61,399 nt of DNA. Origin: an uncultured Endozoicomonas sp. Lineage in GTDB: Bacteria > Pseudomonadota > Gammaproteobacteria > Pseudomonadales > Endozoicomonadaceae. How positions within the stretch are numbered: the stretch's first letter is position 1; the number at the start of each line of letters is the position of its first letter. Position numbers and translations under genes: made by a program. Shown piece after piece: positions 49,236-56,846 of this stretch. The notes under the pieces were generated by a model, which was not told the origin of the DNA, made no database searches, and saw only the letters and a program-made list of their open reading frames with translations. The stretch covers positions 1-61,399 of the forward strand of contig NZ_CANMAO010000024.1 in the NCBI RefSeq assembly GCF_947495845.1. Reading direction: 5' to 3'.

Positions 49236-49298
49236 TATGACGCGAATATGTCGGCAACCCTGCAGGTTACTGACCTGCATTATATAAAGGCCTAAAGA

Positions 49299-50666
49299 TC
49301 AAAGAGCATTCTTAAAAATCTGCTCAATTTCTGCCTGAGTGCCCTGCCTTGGATTGGTCGCTGCACAGGCATCTCGTAAAGCATTGATGGCCATCAGAGG
49401 AATATCTTCTGCCTTAACGCCAAGCTCAGAAAGCCCACCTGGCACACCCACTTCCAGCAGCAATTTACAGACTGCTTTTATGCCTAGAACAGCAGCATCA
49501 TGGGCATCCATACCATATACGTCACAACCCATATAACGGGCGATGTCAGACAATTTCTCAGCACTGGTAGCCAGGTTGTACATCATGACATGAGGAAGCA
49601 GCACCGCATTACAGACACCATGCGGCAAACCATAAACGCCACCTAACTGGTGAGCCATGGCATGCACATAACCCAAACCACCACTGTTAAACGCCATGCC
49701 CGCCATGTACTGGGCATAAGCCATTTGTTCTCGAGCTTCCCGGTCAGCTCCGTCTTTTACGGCACGGGGCAGGTATTCCGCCACCAGCTTAATAGCTTTA
49801 CTGGCTACCGCATCGGTAACCGGGCTGGCACTGGACGACAGAAACGCTTCAACCCCATGAGTCAGTGCATCCATCCCTGTTGCCGCCGTCAAACTGGCAG
49901 GCATTCCCAGCATTAATTCCGGATCATTAATCGCAATGGCTGGCGTCACATTCTGATCAACAATGGCCATTTTAATATGGCTCTGCTCATTGGTTATGAT
50001 GCAGAAACGAGTCATTTCAGATGCAGTACCGGCTGTCGTATTAATAGCGACCAGTGGCAGACAAGGGTGTGTGGATTTATCCACACCTTCGTAGTCCGCC
50101 ACTTCGCCGCCATTGGTTGCCAGTAATGCAATGGCTTTGGCGCAGTCGTGGGGTGAACCACCGCCAAGGGAAACGACAGCGTCACACTGATGACGATTTA
50201 AGATGGAAAGCCCTTCACTGACATTGGTCGTTGTCGGGTTTGGCTGCGTACCGTCATAAACGACCGAAACAATACCTCTGGCAGAGAACCGGTCAGTCAC
50301 GGAGCCAACCAGTCCGGTTTGATTCAACACCGCGTCTGTTACCACCAGAACTTTTTTACAATTCAATGATTTCAGACGCTCAATGCCCTTATTCAAACAA
50401 CCAAAGCCCAGAAGGCTTTGACGAGGCATGATAAATTCATGCCCTGCAGACATTGCTTGTGATGCAAACTCAGCTACTACAGCAGAAGGATGCTCATTAC
50501 CGATCGACTCATTACCAGCAGCCTCATCATTGCGACAAACCTTGATGCCCAGATCACGAGCCTTATCCAGCGCACCCGGCGATAAAATATAGCCCGGTTG
50601 CAGATAAAGCGTATTCCCCTGACAAAATGACTGCAGGTTTGACTCACGGATCAATTGCTTTTTCAC
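49299..50666 (-). CDS. eutG: Iron-containing alcohol dehydrogenase, EutG-like, with EutQ-type N-terminal module
   Basis: EutG reduces acetaldehyde to ethanol and recycles NADH. The 455-residue product starts with GTG behind AGGG. The catalytic domain (about 78-455) has the NAD loop GGGSPHDCAK (168-177) and iron ligands Asp266 and His270 in GMDALTHGVEAF plus His335 and His349 in GYVHAMAHQLGGVYGLPHG. It is longer than E. coli EutG because the first 50 residues form an extra module, LQPGYILSPGALDKARDLGI, that resembles the start of EutQ and EutT and also the C-terminal end of the EutBC fusion in this locus. It lies between pduO-type and pduS genes. Distinguishing EutG from PduQ needs a tree. Confidence 0.88.
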   Translation of the reverse strand: MKKQLIRESNLQSFCQGNTLYLQPGYILSPGALDKARDLGIKVCRNDEAAGNESIGNEHPSAVVAEFASQAMSAGHEFIMPRQSLLGFGCLNKGIERLKSLNCKKVLVVTDAVLNQTGLVGSVTDRFSARGIVSVVYDGTQPNPTTTNVSEGLSILNRHQCDAVVSLGGGSPHDCAKAIALLATNGGEVADYEGVDKSTHPCLPLVAINTTAGTASEMTRFCIITNEQSHIKMAIVDQNVTPAIAINDPELMLGMPASLTAATGMDALTHGVEAFLSSSASPVTDAVASKAIKLVAEYLPRAVKDGADREAREQMAYAQYMAGMAFNSGGLGYVHAMAHQLGGVYGLPHGVCNAVLLPHVMMYNLATSAEKLSDIARYMGCDVYGMDAHDAAVLGIKAVCKLLLEVGVPGGLSELGVKAEDIPLMAINALRDACAATNPRQGTQAEIEQIFKNAL

Positions 50667-50689
50667 CGCATTACCCTAAAAGTTACTCA

Positions 50690-51286
50690 TTAAATTCTTT
50701 GCTTTTCAGACTGCTGCCAGAGCACCTCACCACCGGACTGCCTGGCAACCACTCTGGCCAGAACAAACATTAAATCCGACAGTCGATTGAGGTACTGCAT
50801 CAGCGGCGCATTAATCTCTTCACCCGCTTCTTTAGCAGCGATCACTCTGCGTTCAGCTCTACGGGAGATGGTTCGCACCATATGACAGTTGCAGGTCAGG
50901 CGGGAACCACCAGGTAGAATAAAATTTGTCAGTGCTGGCAAATTGTCGTTTAATTCATCCAGCAAATGCTCAAGATCCGTCACAAAGGATTCCTGAATCA
51001 GCTGATAGCCCGGCATAGCAAGCTCGCCCCCCAGATCAAACAGCCGATGCTGAATGTTTTCCAGGGGCTTTTGTAGTCGATGACGCATGATCTGAGCCTC
51101 TTTCAACTCACTGATCAGCAGCCCCATCCAGGTATTCAATTCATCAACAGCGCCGATGGCTTCTATTCGGGCATGGGCTTTGGATACCCGTCGTTGGTCG
51201 CCCAGCCCGGTGGTGCCTTTATCCCCGGTTCGGGTGTAGATTTTGGACAGTCGGTTGTGTTCCTGTTCTGACATCTCTTTTGACAT
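50690..51286 (-). CDS. pduO: PduO-type cob(I)alamin adenosyltransferase
   Basis: This enzyme transfers adenosyl from ATP to cob(I)alamin, the final step in making the EutBC cofactor. I start at the ATG at 51286 (MSKEMSEQEHN), seven bases after a GAGGG that overlaps the eutA stop; this gives 198 residues. Motifs are IYTRTGDKGTTGLGDQRRVS (ATP site), EAIGAVDELNTWMGLL, FILPGGSRLTCNCHMVRTIS and RRAERRV. It belongs to the PduO/CobA-3 type, not the EutT type normal in enterobacterial eut operons. The gene lies between eutA and eutG in the same direction. Confidence 0.93.
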   Translation of the reverse strand: MSKEMSEQEHNRLSKIYTRTGDKGTTGLGDQRRVSKAHARIEAIGAVDELNTWMGLLISELKEAQIMRHRLQKPLENIQHRLFDLGGELAMPGYQLIQESFVTDLEHLLDELNDNLPALTNFILPGGSRLTCNCHMVRTISRRAERRVIAAKEAGEEINAPLMQYLNRLSDLMFVLARVVARQSGGEVLWQQSEKQRI

Positions 51287-51296
51287 AAGAAAGCCC

Positions 51297-52757
51297 TCAA
51301 TACCCAAACACCAATGTTTTCACAATCACAGGCAATACCTTGCCATCCGCCAGTGGTTTGCCAATATCAATGTAGTCACCGTCTTTGACGGTAATGCTGT
51401 CGATGCAAATCACGTCTTTGGCGTCGTTCAATTCGTTTTTACGCTTTAAGAGCGCTTCGATGCTTTGCCCAAGCACCTTACCAATGTCTTCTTCCACAAT
51501 CACAATCAAAGGTTGTGGCAACTGAATCATTGCCTCCATGCCTTCAATAATGATGGCCGCCAGTTCCTGCACATATTGAAAGTCAGGATTCTTTGCCCCC
51601 TGAAGCGACAGTGCGACGTGTTGAGAGCCGGTTTCCAAATCAAACCAGGACAGCTTTTCCCGAATCGTGGCTGCCAGCTCTTTGGCAGGAAGCCCTTCGT
51701 CTTTCGTTGTCAGGCGTAGGGCAGGCACGTTTTTGATGGGGAAAACATCCCTCGAGAAATTGATGGTGCTACCGCTGATATCCGTGGCATGGGAGCCTGC
51801 ACCAATCACCGTCGCTCGAATGGTCTCTACCGCATCAAAAACAGACAACTGCGTAAAAAGCGGCGACTGACGTATAGCACGACCAAGGAGCACACCCAGA
51901 TCACCATACTGATAATCCGTTGCCGAAGGTTCCTGATCATACACATGAACGGCAACACCGCCAGAAAAACAGATCTGATCCAGCTGATAATTTCGGTGCA
52001 AATTACTGGTACCACGACCGACCAGAAATTCAAGATCCGCACTGGCCGGTTTCAGCCCCATGACTTCTTCAAGAATGGCGACCATTCGATCAACAATGCG
52101 ATCAATCTGGTTGCGGTTCAGGTGATCACCCACTGTCACCGGCATACCCATGCGACGGGTCATCTCTGACCATTTTTCAGAAATGTAGGTAACTTCTGTA
52201 CCGCCCTTTTCAAACTTGATCAGACGACCACCAATATCCAGACAGGTGGTATCGATCACTTCACCCACATCGTAAGTCGCAATGTTGGTCGTGCCGCCAC
52301 CAATGTCCAAATTAGCGACAATGGTGTTCTTATCGAATGACTGCTTTGCTGCACCCGCACCTTTACCAGAAATAATACTTTCCAGATCCGGCCCTGCGGT
52401 TGCGACTACGAAATCGCCAGCCAGAAGGCTTAAAGCATCAGCAACTTGTCGTGCATTTTCTTTACGGGCGGTTTCACCGGTAATGATCACGGCGCCAGTA
52501 TCAATATCTTTGGCGTTTATGCCTGCCTTGATAAATTCCTGCTCCATGAGCTGACGCACTTGATCGGCGTCAATCATCGTGGGCGATAGCAAAGGCGTTA
52601 AATACACCTGACTTCTATAAATAACTTCTCGGTCAACAATCTCAACTTTGGGAATCATCGCTCCCGGAGAAACGTTCTCCAAAAACATTCGGGTAAACAC
52701 CAACTGCGTGGTTGACGTACCAATATCAATGCCGGCACTGAGAATTTCTTCGCGCAT
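51297..52757 (-). CDS. eutA: EutA, ethanolamine ammonia-lyase reactivating factor
   Basis: EutA removes damaged cobalamin from the lyase in an ATP-dependent step. The 486-residue protein aligns along its length with enterobacterial EutA. It has an ASKHA fold: [16 protein letters not shown] (phosphate 1, residues 9-24), [57 protein letters not shown] (phosphate 2, 150-167) and [21 protein letters not shown] text (here [20 protein letters not shown]), ending VKTLVFGY. It stands beside the cobalamin adenosyltransferase. A divergent relative lies at 59748-61205. Confidence 0.94.
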   Translation of the reverse strand: MREEILSAGIDIGTSTTQLVFTRMFLENVSPGAMIPKVEIVDREVIYRSQVYLTPLLSPTMIDADQVRQLMEQEFIKAGINAKDIDTGAVIITGETARKENARQVADALSLLAGDFVVATAGPDLESIISGKGAGAAKQSFDKNTIVANLDIGGGTTNIATYDVGEVIDTTCLDIGGRLIKFEKGGTEVTYISEKWSEMTRRMGMPVTVGDHLNRNQIDRIVDRMVAILEEVMGLKPASADLEFLVGRGTSNLHRNYQLDQICFSGGVAVHVYDQEPSATDYQYGDLGVLLGRAIRQSPLFTQLSVFDAVETIRATVIGAGSHATDISGSTINFSRDVFPIKNVPALRLTTKDEGLPAKELAATIREKLSWFDLETGSQHVALSLQGAKNPDFQYVQELAAIIIEGMEAMIQLPQPLIVIVEEDIGKVLGQSIEALLKRKNELNDAKDVICIDSITVKDGDYIDIGKPLADGKVLPVIVKTLVFGY

Positions 52758-52835
52758 GGCTGCTCCGTTGTAGAGGCATCTGCTTGAGTTTGTCCATTTT
52801 GAACTATGGCAGAATAGATAAACTAAAACAGACGT

Positions 52836-52869
52836 ATAAAAAGAGTGCTGCCACGAATGACAACACTCT
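52836..52869 (-). terminator. Rho-independent terminator after eutH
   Basis: On the minus strand AGAGTGTTG pairs with CAGCACTCT (one G-U) around ten bases, followed by TTTTTAT. It lies nine bases beyond the eutH stop, and so separates eutH from the eutA unit downstream. Confidence 0.85.
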
Positions 52870-52877
52870 AAGGAGAA

Positions 52878-53987
52878 TTAAGCGTGCTTGGCGTTCATAG
52901 CAGCCTTTGGCTCTGCCATGTCTTTCGTCACCAGAATCGCGATAATCAAAGCAGTCACACCACCCACCAGCTTACCGGCAACCATGGCAGCGATCATGTC
53001 ACTGTTCACAGCGGCAGTGAAGCCCAGGTGATCACCCAGTGCGAAAGAAGCACTGACGGCGAACGCAACGTTGATGATCTTGCCGCGGTTATCCATGTCT
53101 TTCAGGATGTTGAACATGGCAATGTTGTTTGCCAAAGTAGCAACCAGGCCTGCAGCCGCAGTCTCACCCATACCAATCGCACGACCCATCGCCATCAGCG
53201 GCTTGTTCAGCTTGGTAGTGATGAAGTGAACCATTGGGAACGCACCCGCCAGAACAATAGAGATATGACCAACAGTGGATACGCCGTCAGAAATGGGCGC
53301 CATGCCTGGAATCACAACAAAGCCGGTCAGCGTTTCAATCACGATAGCCGCCAGACCAATGGTGATCAGAATAACAACACCCTTACCGAAGACTTCGAAA
53401 CCACGAATCATGGCAGCAGGTGCAATTTTCAGACCCGCAGCAATTGCCCCGGCAACTACAACAATAGGCAACAGGTTTACAACGATCATGCTGACGTCAT
53501 AACCAGCGATCAAACCGCCTACCAGAGAACCAACAGGAACAGTGGTCAAACCAATCAGAACGCCACGAGCCAGATACTGAGTATCTTCTTTGCTGATGAT
53601 GCCCAGTGCCACTGGAATAGTGAACACGATGGTTGGTCCCATCATGGCGCCCAGAATCAGGCCAGAGAAGTTGGCGACGTCAGCATCTGTTGTCATTGCC
53701 TGTGCCAGCGGATAGCCACCCATGTCGTTAGCCAGCAGAGTACCAGCGAACATGGCTGGATCAGCACCCAGAGCTTCATAAAGCGGAGAAACCAGCGGGC
53801 TGAGAACGGTGTTCAATACAGGTGCCAGTGACACAACACCAATCATGGCCAGTGCCAGTGCACCCATGGCCATAAAGCCTTCTTCAAACTTCTCGCCGTA
53901 ACCCCAGCGGTTACCCAGAATTTTATCCACGGCGCCCAGCACCATGAAACCCACCATTATGTACAGAATAATGTCGTTAATACTCAT
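52878..53987 (-). CDS. eutH: EutH, ethanolamine permease
   Basis: EutH is an inner-membrane facilitator for ethanolamine at low pH. The 369-residue protein (about 10 hydrophobic helices) starts MSINDIILYIMVGFMVLGAV and has the family stretches DKILGNRWGYGEKFEEGFMA, GTLLANDMGGYPLAQAM and FALGDHLGFTAAVNSDMI. It is somewhat shorter than E. coli EutH (408), mainly in the loops. A good GAGGAA Shine-Dalgarno precedes the ATG. It ends at a terminator before eutA, and an ERIC element starts about 65 bases upstream of its start. Confidence 0.93.
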   Translation of the reverse strand: MSINDIILYIMVGFMVLGAVDKILGNRWGYGEKFEEGFMAMGALALAMIGVVSLAPVLNTVLSPLVSPLYEALGADPAMFAGTLLANDMGGYPLAQAMTTDADVANFSGLILGAMMGPTIVFTIPVALGIISKEDTQYLARGVLIGLTTVPVGSLVGGLIAGYDVSMIVVNLLPIVVVAGAIAAGLKIAPAAMIRGFEVFGKGVVILITIGLAAIVIETLTGFVVIPGMAPISDGVSTVGHISIVLAGAFPMVHFITTKLNKPLMAMGRAIGMGETAAAGLVATLANNIAMFNILKDMDNRGKIINVAFAVSASFALGDHLGFTAAVNSDMIAAMVAGKLVGGVTALIIAILVTKDMAEPKAAMNAKHA

Positions 53988-54052
53988 GACTTCCTCGCAA
54001 CTGCAACAACTGATACCAACCGACCTTTCTAATTACGCGATTGCGCTGGTGA

Positions 54053-54184
54053 TATATACCCGTCGCCTTTCAAGTTGCTACTTTGTTGGCAGCGTTCACT
54101 CACCCCGATCACCTACTATTTGTAAGCTCACGGGGATTCACTCACTTGCCGCCGCGTAGCAGCTTGAAATCCTTTGGGTATAAG
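54053..54184. repeat. ERIC (intergenic repeat unit) element
   Basis: The outer ends TATACCC...TTTCAAGTTGCTAC and GTAGCAGCTTGAAAT...GGGTATA form an inverted pair. The centre contains GTAAGCTCACGGGGATTCAC and GTTCACTCACCCCGATCACC, near-matches to the diagnostic core (ERIC1R and ERIC2 regions). Total length, about 130 bases, matches the standard 127-base element. Confidence 0.9.
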
Positions 54185-54302
54185 CACCTGTCCTACGTTG
54201 GAACTCCTCGCAATAGCCCTGCTATTACTCGTCATTCCGCCTTGTCCTGGCGCTTATATCACCATGCTCATGTCGGCACTTAGAAAGCACGATTGGTATA
54301 AT
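54181..54302. repeat. MITE-like palindromic repeat, copy 2
   Basis: Similar to the reverse complement of the repeat at 27927-28088: shared are CGTTGGAACTCCTCGC (against CGTTGAAGTTCCTCGC), CCTGCTATTACTCGTCATTC (against TATGACTCGTCGCTTC), the CGCCTTGTCC stretch, and the end GATTGGTATAATG. Its left edge lies directly on the ERIC element, as if one had inserted next to the other. Confidence 0.65.
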
Positions 54303-54650
54303 GATTCTGAAATGACAGCCGGAAGACGGGAAAGTTCATGGTTTCCGAGCGGCGTATCAGTTGAAGGAAGGCTACCAGTAGCTCAGGAGAGGGATAATGA
54401 CCTGACGCAAGTCATCCAGCATTCAATTAATTGACCCTAATCAATAAAAATCAGGACACCATAACCTCTCGTTTTTTCAAAAGAGCTAAAATTTTGAACT
54501 TACTGCTTGGTAGATGGTCTTAGGTAAGTAGATCATTGAATACTTGAAAGGAATACTGTATCAATTCAAAGGTTAAACATTCTCTCCTTACTAATATTTT
54601 TTTGATTTACTACCCATCACAACAAACTATTTGAATATATTGATTTCGCC

Positions 54651-56837
54651 ATGCTAGAAGCTATAAACACTATTCTTTCAAAACTTGATACCGTGGAAGA
54701 AGATGGTTTCTTCTTGAATGATGAAGAAAAAGCGCTTTATTCTTTTAAAGGGAGAGTAGTGGGTATTGAAAATTATACCCTTATCCCCAAGGGTATGACC
54801 GACCTCAATAAAGATACAAAATCTGTCTATGAATACTTTAAAGATCTTCATGATCATGGCGTTAAAAAAATTAAATCTCTCCCTATGCTTCTCACAAAGC
54901 CGACTCTATCAATTGAAAAAATACGAAGTATTGTAAGCAAAAACCTCACAGAGATTCAGCTGGAGGAATCCGATAAGAAAGCGTTTTTTGTAGAAGTCAT
55001 TACCGATAAAATTATATCAGATTACTCGATCAGCCACAGAGATAATAACAACTCTGACAACAGCCAAGATATTTTCCAACAATCAGAAGATGAGATCATA
55101 TGCTTTGCAAGGGAAAGTATCTCTTGTATTTTTTATAAGTTCACCAAAACCTATTATCAGGAACACTACACTCAACCTAAATTTGATTGCAGCCAGTTGC
55201 CACATTTAATAGAGCTCGTTACCAAACATGATTCTAAGGCTGAAATCGATACCGTTGAAAACCTAATAAAGAATGGTCTGCTTCAGAGACCCTCTAGATT
55301 ACTGTATCGGGGCGGTAGTTATTATGAGCAAAACAGGGCTAAAACCCACAAACTAGGCAACCCCGCATTTAATATCGAGAATGTAAACCAAGAGTGCACT
55401 CAATGCGGCAAAGGCCTGTACACCTCGGAAGATGTCTCTGTTGCTAAAGGGTACATCCCACATAATGGCGGGCTCATGATAGAAATCACGACCAGACAGA
55501 ATGGTAAAAACCTACAAATCGAACCAAGCACCTTCCCCTTCCATTTATATGAAAATTACAGGAACTCTGAAATTAATCACCCATTTATCGGGTGCACTCA
55601 TCATCGTAGTAACAACCGACGCATATCGTTAATTAAAAAGCCGGAACTCATTGAGAAAATCAAAGTCTTCGACAAAACGTTAACAACCAAAGCAGCGCTT
55701 GTCTTTTCGCCCACTGAAATCGTGTCAAATCAATTCATACAAAAAACAGTTTTATCCATCCCCTTACACCAACTAACCAACCTACCCAATAAACTGGTAA
55801 CAGATCACTTAAATGGTCAATCCTGTTTTTCTGATGTGTACCGATATTCAAAAGAATTAAATCCTGATATAGCATCTGCAAGAAATAAGAATACCGAAGC
55901 CAAGTATTACATCAAAAACATGTCAGGGCAGTACATCCGAGTTAAGCCATTATTTTATGATAATGCTGATAACAATCGTCATTATGAAAATCAGATGTTT
56001 GCTATTACCTACGCTCCGCCTCGGCAAAGCGAATGCACCACCTCAGAATCAATTTATACATTACTTGATAATACGGAGGTTTACTCAGCTCGTGCTGCGA
56101 TGGACACAGTTTCCACTTCTTCAACATCCAGAATCAGTGCACCGAAAACGGCCACACATACTAGCTTGTTGCAAAACGCCGGCGAGCCGTCTACCTCAAA
56201 AAGTACTTCTGCGAGTAACGACACACCTGCAAATACCAACTGTGATGTTTGCCTGTGTTCATGCGATAGGAATGACACTGCAAATATCAAACTTCCAAAT
56301 GAAACCTTCAGACATCCGGACTGCCATACTCACGCCACTCAGGCTCTGAGCAAACCAACAGCCGAAGAGTGCATCGGCGGGCGTATGAGTTGGTCTATAG
56401 AAGATGCTCCGCACCTGTCACATATTGCTAAGGAGGATGAAGGTCAGGGGGTTATCGTTGTCGAATTTAACTTTGAGGCTCCCGCATCATTCGGAGGTAG
56501 ACCTATCGTTAACCGCTACAAGGACTTTACACACTACATGCCAAATTCCGTTAGGGGGCGTCAGTTACTCGAGTCACTAAAAGCAGCCTTTTCTAAGGGG
56601 AAAGTAGTCACACTGGATATTTCACACACGACTAGCAGGTATGGACTTTGCTTCAATCTCCATTTAAAAACAGATGAGGTCAGGGGTGGGAGTCACGGGT
56701 ATCCCTGTTCAACCTGGCATCAGGCTCTGGTAGAATGCCTGTTCGGCGTTGGGGTTAATGTCGATCTGGATTCCAATCCACCATTTCCAGAGCCTGGCTC
56801 TATTTCTAAACCCGTAAGGTCGGACTCTGATCAATAA
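54651..56837 (+). CDS. Deltex (DTC)-domain protein with ART/PARP-like middle; candidate effector
   Basis: 728 residues, AT-richer than its neighbours; no signal peptide or membrane helix; no clear Shine-Dalgarno. Residues 565-705 match the Deltex C-terminal domain of eukaryotic E3 ligases: ECIGGRMSWS, GQGVIVVEFNF, FTHYMPNSVRGRQLLESLKA-AFSKG, then NLHLKTDEVRGGSHGYPCST in place of the family's IHHKT...GG..GYPDP. Just before it, residues 531-561 hold Cys531, 534, 536, 538, 558 and His555, 559, 561, like a degenerate RING. Residues 215-366 resemble ADP-ribosyltransferases: LLYRGG (218-222), GKGLYTSEDVSVAKGYI (253-269) against PARP GKGIYFAD..SKSANY, and ALVFSPTEIVSNQF. The position of the PARP catalytic Glu reads Ala349, so activity is doubtful. 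Residues 1-200 unrecognised. It is inserted on the opposite strand between eutH and eutBC. Confidence 0.6.
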   Translation: MLEAINTILSKLDTVEEDGFFLNDEEKALYSFKGRVVGIENYTLIPKGMTDLNKDTKSVYEYFKDLHDHGVKKIKSLPMLLTKPTLSIEKIRSIVSKNLTEIQLEESDKKAFFVEVITDKIISDYSISHRDNNNSDNSQDIFQQSEDEIICFARESISCIFYKFTKTYYQEHYTQPKFDCSQLPHLIELVTKHDSKAEIDTVENLIKNGLLQRPSRLLYRGGSYYEQNRAKTHKLGNPAFNIENVNQECTQCGKGLYTSEDVSVAKGYIPHNGGLMIEITTRQNGKNLQIEPSTFPFHLYENYRNSEINHPFIGCTHHRSNNRRISLIKKPELIEKIKVFDKTLTTKAALVFSPTEIVSNQFIQKTVLSIPLHQLTNLPNKLVTDHLNGQSCFSDVYRYSKELNPDIASARNKNTEAKYYIKNMSGQYIRVKPLFYDNADNNRHYENQMFAITYAPPRQSECTTSESIYTLLDNTEVYSARAAMDTVSTSSTSRISAPKTATHTSLLQNAGEPSTSKSTSASNDTPANTNCDVCLCSCDRNDTANIKLPNETFRHPDCHTHATQALSKPTAEECIGGRMSWSIEDAPHLSHIAKEDEGQGVIVVEFNFEAPASFGGRPIVNRYKDFTHYMPNSVRGRQLLESLKAAFSKGKVVTLDISHTTSRYGLCFNLHLKTDEVRGGSHGYPCSTWHQALVECLFGVGVNVDLDSNPPFPEPGSISKPVRSDSDQ

Positions 56838-56846
56838 CGCCCTAAC

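Larger units (their letters stand above)
53988..54650. other. Intergenic region between eutH and the Deltex-like gene
   Basis: This 663-base gap contains the ERIC element (54053-54184) and, abutting it, a MITE-like repeat (54181-54302). The last 300 bases are AT-rich and should hold the promoter of the divergent plus-strand gene; I could not choose a specific -35/-10 pair. Confidence 0.5.

Noticed and set aside
54174..54434. 86-codon plus-strand frame between eutH and the Deltex-like gene
   Set aside because: Most of it lies inside the MITE-like repeat, and the hydrophobic start is explained by repeat sequence.
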